Part shown: in pieces, positions 1 to 11,706 of the stretch | Layout of the letters: the number at the start of each line of letters is the position of its first letter | How positions within the stretch are numbered: the first letter of the stretch is position 1 | Origin: Microvelia longipes | Taxonomy: Eukaryota > Arthropoda > Insecta > Hemiptera > Veliidae | Assembly (NCBI GenBank): GCA_018340805.1 | Contig: JACMZG010000008.1 | Span: 77,598,432 to 77,662,431, forward strand | Length of the DNA stretch: 64,000 bases | Direction: 5' to 3' | Made by a program: the position numbers and the translations under genes | Notes under the pieces: model-generated | The model's database searches: none | What the model was told of the DNA's origin: nothing | Seen by the model: only the letters and a program-made list of their open reading frames with translations

Positions 1-1670
1 AAGTAACAAATTACTTTCTCATAATGACATTAATAAAGTAAACAAAAATAAAGTGTGCATAATATGTCTTTTGATATTCTTCCAATATATCAATAATATT
101 TGCGATGTATTTTTGTTTTCCAAAACTAGGAGCCTCATTACGCCAAGCAACACCATTGTTTTCTTAAAAAAATAACAATAATTCATTTGGATTGTTTTAG
201 ACTTAAGATTAAAATTTGCTGTTTGAATATAATATCTCGGGTTGGCACTAACGGATAAGTTAAGGAAACGCAAATAATTTTACTCAGACATTAGAGGTTC
301 GAATTCAAGGGGGAACAGTATTGGTTGGGTGGAGGGTAGAGAATAAGGAGTGAGAAATTAAATTTTTCACTTTTTATCAATTAATACGAAATTCTTAGAG
401 CTTTTTTGGATTACTCATCTATCGACTCCTCATCATTCTAGCGCTGAACAGCGGATGGAATAACTTGATTACTCTTAACAGCTCGGGGTTCGGTTAGTGA
501 AAATACAGTTTCACGCTTCCACCACTAGATTGTACTACTTCAGCCTCCTGCATCCCATCAACCATCTGAGTGAACCATCTATGTTAATATTGTTTATCTA
601 TGCACGAGACTGGATTAGATTCAAAGAATATAAAATTATACGCGTGTAAAAGGTAATGGAAACCCAAGATGTTTATAAAGTGATTCAATTTGAGGTAAAC
701 ACAACGCATTCGGCGGTTATAACCAGAGTTTTTTATAAATAATGTGTGACGTCATTGCAAAAATCGGTATAGACTAGAAACTATAGATAGTTAAACAGTA
801 AGACTGTGACTCAATCGTTGGAAAATTTGGATTCCGATCGACGCTAGCGTCGAGGCAGACCTAGTAACTGAGTAGGTGTGGCTTAATTTCCCGCTATTTG
901 CCTACATTCTATTGGAAAAACACTTTCTATTCATACTTCTAACTAGCCAGAGCGTTTGGCGCGGTCTTTGTCAACTTCCACAGAACCCTTCTGACACCAC
1001 GAAAGTTTACATTTTATTCAATTTATTTAATAATTTAATCGATTTAATCAGGAGAAAATTATTGGCTAAATTATCCACGTGCTAGAAAATAGTTTTTGGC
1101 ATTTAATGCAGCCAAACAATTTAAAAAACGTTTTTTAAATTTAGACGCCCACAAGTGATTTTATCGATTAAATTATTAAATAAAAAGTAAACTTATGAGC
1201 CATCATTAGCGTTATGTTGTTGTTTGAAAAACATTTTATTGGGTGTGTGTTTTGGTAAAATAATAAGGAACGAGAAGAAAAATATCCTTATTATTACAAA
1301 CATGCTGCTGTCATAACTAATAGTTGCCATAGATTACATAAAGTTTAAAAATATAATTTGTAATTTTTTCGAAAGCTTTCAAAGTTAGTTCATGAGTAGT
1401 CCATACAGGTCTGCCGCAGCGCTGATTTCTAGCAGCTTATGGGATAATCGAATCCAAACTTTTCCTCATTTTAGTTAACCCTCTCTTGTATAGACGGTCA
1501 ACATTGAAAATAACCGATTAATTCCTGCAGTCAATACCGGACTAAAACCTAACATGTAAAAAAAGAATTGATTCATTCATAAAAACCCTACAATTGATCA
1601 CCTTATAAATTCTATCAGCTTGAAGGAAACTGTTGTTTCTTTGAATGCAATGTACCTTGGAAAAGTTTAA
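1..1670. other. AT-rich stretch without a recognised gene
   Basis: I see no convincing exon here. The only open frames are short and low-complexity. A tRNA-promoter-like pair lies near 243-304: an A-box-like GGCACTAACGG and a B-box-like GGTTCGAATTC. It does not fold into an obvious tRNA and could at most be a decayed SINE. Confidence 0.4.
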
Positions 1671-1784
1671 GGCCCGTATTCAAAGACATCTTCCAAACAT
1701 TCTCCTAACATTTTCCTAACATTCTCCTTGTTCCTTAAGGAGAATGTGAGGAAAATGTTAGGAAGATGTCTTTGAATACGGGCC
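1671..1784. mobile_element. Palindromic MITE, PIF/Harbinger-like
   Basis: The 114-bp segment is nearly a perfect hairpin. It opens with GGCCCGTATTCAAAGACATC and closes with the reverse complement, with only a short centre near CTTGTTCCTTAAGG. It is flanked by TAA on both sides. A 3-bp TWA target duplication together with GG-starting ends is the hallmark of PIF/Harbinger (Tourist-type) MITEs. There is no coding capacity. The class assignment is inferred from ends and duplication only. Confidence 0.7.
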
Positions 1785-1809
1785 TAAATGATTTTCATGG
1801 TTTTGGTTA

Positions 1810-2072
1810 ATGACGTCATAAAAAAAGATTTATGAATAGCACAACTACAACAGTAGTCTGATTTTTGCACCAAGTTTTAACTTTCTAGCATACATACACT
1901 AGGAGATATGATGATAACAAACACACACACATACAGCAGAATACTTTGAGAAAACCACTCAGGTCTTAAAAACACCTGAAACGGATAATTACGGTGACAT
2001 CCCGGTTTCGGATGTTTTTTCAAACACAATGCATTTCCTATATACCTACGGTATAAATGAGGAAAATTAATA
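1810..2072 (+). repeat. Dispersed repeat family D1, copy 1
   Basis: One of at least six copies in this window of a non-coding repeat ending in CTATATACCTACRGTATAA followed by AATGAGGAAAA. Shared internal landmarks are an AACTTTCTAG-type block, an (AC)n tract, 'caggtctt' and 'ggataattNcggt'. Other copies lie at 5040-5480 (minus), 14425-14640 (plus), 43110-43560 (minus), 45600-45910 (plus, partial) and 62350-62700 (plus). The element class is unknown. The unequal 5' extents resemble 5'-truncated copies. Confidence 0.6.
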
Positions 2073-2247
2073 ATTAGTATTATTAACGCCAACAGCTTTA
2101 TTGAACTAATTGTAAACAATATTAACCAGATACATCATTAACTATCGTCAATACAGAGGCGAGTCTTTCAATTCCTAAGATCTGACATACTGATATATGA
2201 AGAATCTAAATTACTAAAGTTATAATATCACACTTACTATTTTATAG

Positions 2248-2396
2248 ACAAACTAAAATGAGATCGGGAGAGAAAGTAATAGACAGATTAGATTACATAG
2301 AAGACACTAAGGGAAATCCTGGAGATAAAGGGAGATTAATAATAACTAATCTACGGATTATTTGGTATTCATTGTCTGTTGGGAGAATTAGCTTGT
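2248..2396 (+). CDS. BBS5: BBS5 internal exon (BBSome PH-like domain)
   Basis: The exon is bounded by a TTTATAG acceptor and a T|GTGAGT donor. It reads [20 protein letters not shown], then [20 protein letters not shown] and SLSVGRISL. This matches the start of the first PH-like (DM16) repeat of Bardet-Biedl syndrome protein 5, where vertebrates have a PGE-x-LID-x-LD-x-IEDTKGN block followed by GRLLVTNLRI-W-HSL. BBS5 is a subunit of the BBSome coat that moves membrane proteins into and out of cilia, and its PH folds bind phosphoinositides. The ATG at 2258 lies inside the exon and is not the likely gene start, because codons upstream of it also match the family. I could not find the neighbouring exons in this window: the first exon would lie upstream, and later exons are either beyond long repeat-filled introns or missing. 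Identification is from memory of the family, without a search. Confidence 0.8.
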
Positions 2397-3862
2397 GTGA
2401 GTATAATATCTACTATCACTCCATTTACTACCTATTTCTATAAAATCTATGAGAGGAATTTTAGAATAATAGAAATAATATGCCTCGCTATGATGGAAGA
2501 TAAAAAAAAACTTATATCACAATTAAATATGGCAATAATTTTTTGTTGGAAGAATTGGCTTGTTTAAATTTGAAGAACTACTATTCAAAATAATTATTAT
2601 TTTGTGTAAATTTGGAAACTCCATTCCTCATACGATTAATTTCTTTATTGAAATGAAAATCTTCTTTATTACCAACTAATTAGCTTGGAATTTAGAAAAT
2701 TTAGCTCCTCAATATAGTTATTATTTTATAAATTTTAGAATTTCGTTGTTAAATATATTTTTATTAACATCCATTAAATTTACAAAAAAAATTTTTAGTA
2801 TAGTCAAAAAAACTAAGAGAATACAAATAACTTAAATTTTAGTTAAAAATTTATTCAAATCTCATAGGATCAAGCAATAACACCTGTTATTACTTAACTT
2901 TGTTTAAGCATTATTGATGTTTTAGAGCTGTCATATAATCTGGTACATAATTATTTAATATTTTTGGTTAATTTGGAAGCTCCAGATCTTAATATAGTTA
3001 ATAGTTTTTTGTAAACAAGGAAACTCTAACTTCCCATTAAAACCATGGGTTTTAAACAAAATAAGAGTCCAATAGGTCCCTAAAGGTTAAATAAATTTAA
3101 CTTTTAGGTAATGTCATAAAGAGAAGAATAAAAATAAGTCCATAGTAATCCTTTGTATACCTCCTGCTTAAAGTTTCATAAATGAAACTCTGTTCTCTAC
3201 ATCTATTGTTGTACTTACTTGTAAAATTAAATTAAAGATCTTTCTTTTTAAAAGAAAACTAGGTTTTATTAATTAGTAAAGAAGTAGCATTTACACGAAG
3301 GGGTAATCCTATGACAGCATATGGCATATTTACCACCATCTTCTTGTTTAGTATACTGTTGTCTATCCTTAATTGTCATTAATTTTTTTTTATCAATTAA
3401 TAATTTTTGTTTGAACACTTCTGTTACAGCTATTGGATTAAACTGCATATTGTCAGCTACGACCAAAGTTGTCAATTCCGTACGTAGTTTTAATGAATAA
3501 ATAAAAAGGTTCAACAATCAGTTCTTGAAATTTGTACTTTTTCGACTAAACTTTTGGCTTTGCCAACTGCTGTGTTGTAGCGCATGTATCAGCTATTGTT
3601 ATTTAGGCATACTAAAATAATTATAACTCAACTAACAACTAATAATGCTTTTAGTATACTACAATAGAGCATAGCCATTCTCGCAATACATTTGAGACTT
3701 AAAAAATGTTTGCATGGCTTTTAGGACTTTTATTATTGTGTTTTCAGCAGGTTTTGATATATAAACGTAATAAAAATGGAACAGATTTGCTCATTAAATT
3801 TTCGAATGAATACGTCTTTAAAAATTTCAATGTTGTGAAGAAATTGTTGAAAAAAACATTTA
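2397..3862. other. Intron or intergenic AT-rich sequence
   Basis: This follows the BBS5 donor and is presumably the start of the next intron. No further BBS5 exon is visible. A short minus-strand open frame at 3269-3517 is listed separately. Otherwise nothing is recognised. Confidence 0.4.
3269..3517 (-). CDS. Unrecognised short open frame (82 codons)
   Basis: A minus-strand frame whose middle third has non-repetitive, protein-like composition (for example TELTTLVVADNMQFNPIAV, then EVFKQKLLIDKKKLMTIKDR) and which ends in a Cys-rich tail with CCHRITPSCKC. I do not recognise the family. There is no clear promoter, and an exon boundary cannot be placed with confidence. It may be a chance frame, a terminal exon, or a decayed transposon fragment. 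It is recorded because its composition differs from the low-complexity shadow frames nearby. Confidence 0.15.
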   Translation of the reverse strand: MLNLFIYSLKLRTELTTLVVADNMQFNPIAVTEVFKQKLLIDKKKLMTIKDRQQYTKQEDGGKYAICCHRITPSCKCYFFTN

Positions 3863-4573
3863 TTAGTCCTAGAACCAGGCCTAAAAAATGTGACTTTACT
3901 TTTTACTTATTACAACACTTCAAACCAATTGTTTTTGGAAGGAAAGGCATTGTCTGCCTATCCAGAGTGGAGCCCTTCAATGCTCAATGGACCCCTGAAT
4001 GCGCTCGCTCAAAATGTTAGAAAATGCAATCGCCGTGGTAATCGCCGTTTTCTTGCAATAAGTGGTTCCCTCTAGGTTAAGTCCAAAACATGAAGAACAT
4101 TCTTTAAAGCTGATGAAATTTACTATAAAACGAGTGTTTTTTCGTCAAAATTGGATAAATACAACTAGAAGAAGTATATTTGTTAAATGACCAAACAAAT
4201 GCTCAAAAAGTTGACATTTAAAAAAAATCGCGGAATTCTGCATAAATTAACTATTTTTTGGTATTTTTGAAAGAGCCATAACTTTGGTAGAAGTTATCCG
4301 ATTTTGATAATTGAGCACTCGCTTTATTGTACTTTTTATTGTCATTAAAAAATAATATTTACATGTTTTGCACACGACCCAAAGGGAGCCACTTATTTAA
4401 AAAAAACTTGTGCGATTTCATAAAATTTTGAGCAGGCGCAATCGTATGAAGGGCTCCACTCTGGATTGGCAGACTATTTTTTTCTTCATAAATGAATGTA
4501 TATTTTCAGAAAAATTTGGTTTACCGTAGTACAATATGAGTCACATTTTTTAAGGTCCGGCTCTTGGACTATA
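3863..4573. mobile_element. Fold-back element, TAGTCC-type ends
   Basis: Imperfect terminal inverted repeats span about 710 bp. The left end starts TAGTCCTAGAACCAGGCC and the right end is the complement of TAGTCCAAGAGCCGGACC, each followed by an AAAAAATGTGACT-type block. Internal blocks also pair: CTGCCTATCCAGAGTGGAGC near 3957 with its complement near 4450, and AAGTGGTTCCCTCTAGG near 4060 with its complement near 4385. It has no transposase and looks like a non-autonomous DNA transposon. A solitary end of the same family sits at 42726-42800. Confidence 0.65.
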
Positions 4574-5039
4574 TGGTATATGTCAACCAATAGCTTAATG
4601 GAATATTACCGGGGGTAAGATAATATTGGGAATAAATTTCTTAAAATTTAATGCAAATTTAGTAAACAAATAATATTGCGTTATACTCTATTATTACATT
4701 TCAAAGTTATTAAAAGTAACAACAAAATTTTATATATATAATTTAAAAATAGAAATTTATCTTTTTTAGAAATTACGGGGCACTACAGAGGCATTGCATA
4801 TAATTGGTAGATCAAATAATTCCAGGTTCGAATTCATCTTTACAAATTTGGTGTCTGGGAACACAAGACATTTCACATCTGTCATGGGAATACATAAGTA
4901 CGTTTGCTGAATTTTATTCCTTGTTTCTTAAAGTTACGCGGTAACTTGGTGCTGAGGTTATAAACAATGATAAAACAGATTTAACATAATTATGTTAATA
5001 CGCTAAACATAGGGACGCGTATGGTATATAATGATATAA
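4574..5039. other. No gene seen
   Basis: AT-rich spacer. A B-box-like GGTTCGAATTC occurs at about 4826-4836 downstream of an ATAATTGGTAGATC stretch. The pair resembles a decayed tRNA-derived promoter, but the spacing is too short for a tRNA. Confidence 0.35.
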
Positions 5040-5480
5040 TATTCCTCATTTTTATGGTAACTATAACTATGAGTTTTGTGTTTACACTGAAAATTCCCAA
5101 TTTTACCTAAATTGTTGATTCTCATGTATTAAAGACCTCCTAATTATTTCTATCGTTGTCTGTCAGAATGTGTGTTTCTGTTTTCATTGTAGCACCCAAT
5201 GGGTTTATTCTAGAAAGTTACAAAGTTAAGCACCCAGTGTTTTCATTTTAGACAACTAAAGAATTTTTTCAACAATCAATTTTTAGGCCCAGTTGTACTT
5301 TCCAGAAAATAATTGTATAACGTCATTAACAGTCATTTATAATTCCGGAAAAATTACGGAAAATTTAATAACACGTAAAAATTGTCGGATCGATTTAAAC
5401 TTTGGCACTATATAAGTTAAAATATGTGCCATGTTTCATTCTAGCATTAGTTCAATTTTTATCGAATGACACATAAAGTT
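5040..5480 (-). repeat. Dispersed repeat family D1, copy 2
   Basis: Reverse-orientation copy. It contains CCTCATTTTTATGG, TAAAGACCTCCTAATT and ATTTTTAGGCCCAGTTGTAC, which align block by block with the minus copy at 43110-43560. It extends to the tract matching 'gtgccaaagttt'. No coding content. Confidence 0.55.
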
Positions 5481-6619
5481 ATTTAAAAAAGGTTAAAATT
5501 CGAAAAACTATTTAGTTGTGTAAAATGTGGCTCGGATGTATTCTTTTTTATGGGTACACAAAGTTTTCCATCCCCCTCCCCCTATTAAATTTTGAACCAT
5601 TAGACACAATTTAACGAATCATGATGTATACTTTTTTGTTTAAAGGAAACAAAAAATGCCTAAGTTTTAAACTTTTAAACTTAGGCAATTATCCCGTAAA
5701 AATAGCGGTCTTAGACAAAAATTAGCAAGGCGTAAAATATTTTATACTTATCCGTAGAACCAAAATAGCCCAATAAAAGCCTTCCAATAACATTTTTTAA
5801 TTCGATCACTAAATTCCGTGTTGCATGCGACAACCGAACTACACCACCAAAAAGAAGTCCCATTTAAAGTCTGTTTCAACAATTGAACTACGTAAGTTTC
5901 ATTAATTTAGGTCGAATGGTTCAAAATTCAAGACTTTGATACATTTAGGATAAACAAGGATTTTAGTACAGCTAGTCCTACAGTTTTTATACATTCCATG
6001 TTACGGGACGAGCTAAGCGAGTCTGAAGTGGTGAGGACAGGCGTATCCGATATTGTCCTGGCGTTGTACTAGTCCTAGTGTACCGTTTAAACAAAAACTA
6101 AGCTTCTTCCAGAAAACATATACGAACAGTTGATTGTTCTTTATTTTTTGGGAGGAAAGGTAGCTTTCACGAACATAGCTATCAAGATTCAACGTTTTAA
6201 CATTCTCAAGGAAGAACGATTTTAATGCAAATCCTCTGATTATATTATTCTTATACGCCTTCGTTGGTACTTGATTAAGCTAATACGTTTACTAAGAACT
6301 AAAAACTAACCAGGTTTCAAACAACTTAAATGTCATCAGCAAATGATAATGATGCCCTTTCTAAGTTATAGTAAGTATCATTAGTGCTTACGTGTTTCAG
6401 AGCATACACGTCGTCGAAGAGTTACAGAGAATTAAAACTAAGAGGAGCTGTAGTCAGAGATAAACAGTTAAGAATATTACCCCTAGAAACTATCTACAAC
6501 ACCTACCCAGGGGTCTGGAACTTATCTAGCGAACAGGTATAAAATTGCTCCAAACGTTTAAAGCATAAATTATGAACCAATCTTTGAACAGTTTGCAATA
6601 TAAGGTTTGCCAAACAAAA
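5481..6619. other. No gene seen; one small hairpin
   Basis: The stretch holds a perfect 11-bp-arm hairpin at 5657-5687 (TGCCTAAGTTT and its complement, 9-base loop). It also holds a GAGCTAAGCGAGTC-type block near 6010 that resembles one near 14763. No exon is recognised. Confidence 0.35.
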
Positions 6620-6945
6620 TCAAATAATTCTGGTGTGGAGGTCCGTAAGTCGAATTTTCTTGGAAATTCATGTTTCCATTCGCTCATCATTCCATTTCTT
6701 GTTTAAGTTTCCGGTATATGCTCTATATGCGCATGTTAATCCTTAGATAATACATGCATGGTACAACAATATTCGCACTTATCATGTGTTACATTTTTGA
6801 ACATTCTCTTTGAAAAATTGTAACGCTACTGCTTAGGTTATAAAGCACATGCTGAAAACTTTGGATTAGTAACTAAAGAATTGGATTGATAACTAAGAAA
6901 GCGCGAATTTCAAATTCACTCGGCTTACACCAAAACTGTAATTAT
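6620..6945. mobile_element. Degenerate copy of the GGCGCGGTGGTCCG fold-back family
   Basis: It starts with AATTCTGGTGTGGAGGTCCG and CCATTTCTTGTTTAAG, which match the left arm of the element at 29885-30599. It ends with CTGCTTAGGTTATAAAGCAC and a GAATTTCAAATTC block, which match its right arm. It is shorter and mutated, so this is an old or deleted non-autonomous copy. Confidence 0.5.
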
Positions 6946-7682
6946 ATACTATAAATATACTATATACTGTAAATAAGACAGTAAAAAGGGCACCGGTTTC
7001 AAGTTCGAACCTAGAAACACGTTTGAACAAGAACCAATAATTATTGTTTTTCGAGCGTATTGATAGTTTTTTGATTATTTACACCGGTATTTTGACTTTT
7101 TGGACATTAAATGTGGTCATATTGTCTACAAACCGGTTTCATTCAATTCAGTGCCTCAAGAAAAATCGAAAACGATACGCTAGTCGGGTTTTTAACCAAT
7201 TGTTACTGGTTTTCCGAAGTTATATTTGTTGCTTTAAAGTTTGGTACATAGTTATTATTTTATAAATCTGCATAATTATTTTTTATAAAATCACGTGGAT
7301 AATTGATAATTGCGTGTATATTGTTTTAAATTATTTTTGTATAAAGTAAGTACTTGCATAAATTATCTTATATTTGGGACGTATGAATTCGGTTTTGGGC
7401 AGTACATGGCGTTGAGATTACTAAAACAAAAACTTTATTGATGCTTTTTTATTACAGTTAATACATATTAATCAAATAAAGACTATTGCCTCAAATAAAA
7501 TGTAATAATTTTATAAATTGAACGAAAAATAAGGTGAATAAAAAGTACTTAAAGAAACAAAATTTACAGAAACAAAAATACCTCTAATATTTCGTTTTAA
7601 TGATTTAAAATAACATAAATATATTTAAAATATTATTAAAATATTGTGATTTTTTAAATGAGTTAAATATCTAATAAGGCTA
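6946..7682. other. AT-rich sequence, no gene seen
   Basis: Contains TA-rich tracts (about 6944-6975) and sequence beyond the 3' end of the LINE. No exon is recognised. Confidence 0.4.
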
Positions 7683-7720
7683 CTCCCCACAAGAGAGCGG
7701 AAGCTCTGAGCCATGGGGAG
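7683..7720 (-). other. LINE 3' UTR stem-loop
   Basis: CTCCCCA (7683-7689) pairs with TGGGGAG (7714-7720), enclosing a second perfect stem AGAGC/GCTCT with a four-base loop. In the transcript (minus) sense that inner loop is UUCC closed by C-G. Hairpins near the 3' end of CR1/L2-type LINE RNAs are commonly the reverse transcriptase recognition site. That role is inferred here from position and shape. Confidence 0.45.
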
Positions 7721-8293
7721 GAGTGTTTCCATATTTTTGTTTTTTCAAGCTACTAAAAAAAAAAATGATTGGATTTAGTTTGAGACAAAAGTGATGTTGA
7801 TTATGTACAAATAATTGGATATGAAATACCTACAAAGTAATTAAAAGAAAAAAAGAAAGAAAAAAATATTTCTTAATAATAAATATTATTTCTGTAATAA
7901 GGTACGGTAATTATAAGAACATTAATTACTATATTTAAAATAAATAAATAAAATAAATTAAAAAAACAAAACAAAAAGACTGTATTATCAATTTTCATTT
8001 AAAATTATATTATTAAAACAATTTACTAAATAATGCAGTGACAATTTAATACATCCAATGTTTTATTTTATTTTCAATTTAGCTTAGAATAAAGATTATT
8101 TATTATCTGTAAGGAATGAATAAAGATTAAATAAACATTTTGTTACGATTATATTGATTCCATAGTTATATTAGGATGTTTTTAATTTTATTATTCTTGT
8201 TTCTCACAAAAAATATATTAATTTATATTTTATAATTTATACAATTAAATTAAGTTATTCTTTAATGATTTTTTTAATGAAAAGCGTAATTTT

Positions 8294-11249
8294 TCACTTA
8301 TATTCTCTTAAAAATAATTGTTTTACTAGTTTTGTAAAAATATTTAAAGATTTTGAATTTTTGATATATTGAGGCAAACTATTATAGTTAGCCGCTGCTA
8401 CAAAGAGCCAATGTCTTTGGCCCATGGTTTTATGTTTCTTGGGAACTTTATACATGTTTTGCTGAAGTGCTAATCTAGTATGCATACCGTGATCTATTGT
8501 AACTAAGTTATGTTTACCTAAATAAATTCGCTGCAGACCTATCAGTTGAAACATGCCGGGTAAAATTAAAATTCTTAACTTTTTAAATAATGGAGCGGAT
8601 TCTTCTCTATATGGCTGCTTTAGAATTATTCTAATGAAAAGTTTTTGGAGTCTGTACAGTGGTAGTAAGTTAGTTTCTGCGGCAGAACCATAGGCTGTTA
8701 TGCCATATCTGAGGATGGAATCTATCAGAGCGAAATAGAGCATTCTAAGCTTGTTAGTCTTAAGAAAGCTCTTGACATTATGAAATAAATAAACGTATTG
8801 TCTAAGGCGCTTAGTGAGTGATTCAATATGATTGTGCCAGGACAGATTTCGGTCCACTATCATTCCTAGATATTTGACAGACTGTACGTCTTGCAGCTTA
8901 GGACACGTGCAGTCCCGCGGAAACTCCGCATGACAAGCATTGCTATGTAAACTGATTCTGTAATTAGGCTTTGAATTTACATTATTACGTAATGAAAAGT
9001 AAACAAGGTTAGTTTTCTTGATATTTAAGGATAATTTATTTATTTTTAGCCAAGTGTAGATTTTATTTAAATTAATTTCTAACGAATTACACACTTCAAA
9101 CCAAAACTTGGCCGAACATAGCAGTACTAGGTCATCACAGAATCCCACCAGACGGCACCTACCCACCACTGAGAAGACGTTGTTAATGTAAATAAGGAAT
9201 AATAATGGACCCAAGACCGTGCCTTGCGGGATTGCATATTCTGAACTTAAAGGGGCAGAAAGTATATTGTTTACTTTTACAAACTGCAGTCTGTTCTCCA
9301 GGTAACTGGCAAACCACCTGAGTACTGTTCCTCTTATACCAATATTAAACAATTTCTTGATCAATATACGATGAGAAACAGTATCAAATGCCTTTGCCAG
9401 GTCCAAGAAAACAGCCGCAACCTTTAAACCAATATCAAGGGAATTATTAATGTAAGGAATAGTATCTGATATAGCGTCCTCAGTGCTGATACCAGGTTGG
9501 AAACCAAACTGGTTCTTATCAATTATTCCTTGAGCTTCAAGGAAATAAACAAGTAGTTTTTTGACAATCTTCTCTACTATTTTTGCCACATTAGATAATA
9601 AACTAATGGGGCGGTAGTTTAAAGGCTGTGAGGAATCACCGCCTTTGTATAATGGAGTTATTAAGGCATTTTTTAAGGTGTTAGGAAATATTCCTTGATT
9701 TAGACTCAATTCTGTAATATGGAGAAGGGGTTTAACTAAGTATTTGTCATTACTTTTTATAACTTTGGCTTGGATGTTGTCAAGTCCAGGTGCTGATCCT
9801 CCTCTTATCTGTTTAATAGCATCTAATATGTCTGTTTCTGTAATTTTACTGTATTTTTCCCATAAACTATTATCTATTATTTTGTCATTATACATATTAG
9901 TGTCAGTTTCATCTATTTTTTCGATTTTAGCGGCCATTGTCTCACCTAACTTTACAAAATATTCACCTAAGGCGTTCACTGCTTCATCAGGTTTTTCTTT
10001 AAAATTTATGTTTTTGCCGTTAAATTCAATATTTTTAATTTCTTTTTTATTGTATCTTTTTTTACCTATCCCTTCATTTATAACCTGCCAAATTTTTCTA
10101 GAGTCACCATCACATGACTCTATTTTATTTGAGTAGTATTCGTTCTTAACCTTTTTAATTATTTTTTGTAATTTTTTATCAAATTTTTTAATGTAAGCAT
10201 GCAACTCTACATTAAATGGTTGTTTTAACCCTTTTTTAACTAATTTATCCCGTTGCCTAATACTTGTGATTATCCCTAAAGTTATCCACGGTTTCAACTT
10301 CCTATACTTATGATTAGGCGGTGGTAAAGTGGTGGTAGCGTTATTAATATGAGATGTTATGGTTCCTATAAAGTTGGTAGCGCTGATATTAACATCATTA
10401 CAGCTTAAAACAGTATCCCAAGTTTCATTGGCTATCAGTTCAGCAAGCTTACCATAATCTAATTTAATTAGAGAGTTAAACATGGGTTTATCATCAGTTT
10501 TTCTACTATTTAAATTAATATTTAAAGCTAAAGAGTAATGATCAGATAAGTGAGTTTGAATTGTAAATGTAGTAATATAATCTAAGAAATTATTCTTTAC
10601 AAATATATGATCTATAGTTGAGTTAGATTGGTGAGTGACTCTAGTAGGAGTAGAGATGGCTCCTATATAGTTATGCCCTGCTAAGCAGATAAGGTAGTTA
10701 ACAGAATTGGGACTAATACTATTGTTATTTTCATATATATCTATGTTAATATCACCAATAATGATGTTATTTTTTAAAAGCTTTAAATCATTAAGCAATA
10801 AATCAAGTTCGTTAACAAAAGTAAGTTGGTTGCCAGAGGGAGATCTATACATTGCAGTTATATTAAATTCTTTAAATTTAAGTATTAGGCAGTTGCAATT
10901 GCATGAAAAAATATGTTCTTGTTTTTCTATTATTTCATCACCTAAATAATCTTTAACATATATTATAACTCCACTGTTTTGATTGAAATTTAAGTTAGTT
11001 GAAAATGTTTGATATCCTAACATAGAATATATTTCAGTTGGCTTCGGACAGTATAATGATATCAAATTTTTTGCTTAGACTCTCTAACATCACGCATAGC
11101 CGATCCAGATTTCTATCAACACTTCTTATATTAGTATGAAATATGTTTATTTGACCGGAAAATAATGCGGCAAAGTTATCATAGTCATTTATACTGTTCA
11201 AAACTTGGTTGGGCTTACAGTATTCATCCGTAGTATCTGTTAACTCCAT
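8294..11249 (-). pseudogene. LINE ORF2: AP endonuclease and reverse transcriptase, one frameshift
   Basis: The protein nicks target DNA and reverse-transcribes the element RNA. The first 71 codons (11249-11034) carry the endonuclease start (HTNIRS; FDIIILSE with the catalytic Glu). The frame then breaks near 11040 and continues as 923 codons from 11065. Endonuclease motifs follow: AMYRSPSGN, IIIGDINIDI, a TRVTHQSNSTIDHIFV block and SDHYSLAL. RT motifs are YRPISLLSNVAKIVEKIV, QFGFQPG, AVFLDLAKAFDTVSH, PQGTVLGPLLFLIYIN and GFCDDLVLL. The catalytic box is FCDD where LINEs normally have FADD or YADD. The C-terminal thumb-like region contains LRYGITAYG and LQKLFIRIIL. Apart from the frameshift the 923-codon frame is intact, which suggests a fairly young insertion. 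The frameshift could be real or a sequencing indel. Confidence 0.85.
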
Positions 11250-11706
11250 GATAATAAATAGTTAGATATCTGTGCTATGTATAATACAGAACATAAATAG
11301 TAAGGTTTTGGAATGAAATGAGTAAATTTATTTATATAATTCCCAATTTTTGAACAAGTAAATACTGATTCAAACTGGTATGTTTTATACATTGAACATT
11401 GAATATAAAAAACATAAATTTAAATTAAAATTTTTACATGCACATGCAAATAAATTAAAGAATACGGTTATTTTTATAATAAGTGGTCGGTTATTTATAT
11501 AAATAATTAGAGTTTTTGAAATTCTTATAAATAATTTCGTTATAAGTGAATTATTGCACAAAACTTTACGTAAATAATGTAAAAATATAACTAGAGGATA
11601 AAATATATTTAGGACATTTGCAACAAACATTATTTTAAAAAAAGAATGCAAAAACAAGAAAAGTTGAGAATAGTTCACAAAGTTAATAAATACCTGGTAA
11701 AAGTTA

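Noticed and set aside
243..304. tRNA gene near the window start
   Set aside because: A- and B-box-like words occur but no acceptor stem or anticodon arm can be drawn between them.
3706..4020. 104-codon plus-strand frame starting with a hydrophobic stretch
   Set aside because: Its second half lies in the left terminal repeat of the element at 3863-4573. The composition is that of AT-rich noncoding DNA.
9744..10949. Plus-strand frames at 9744-10136 and 10707-10949
   Set aside because: Antisense shadows of LINE ORF2.
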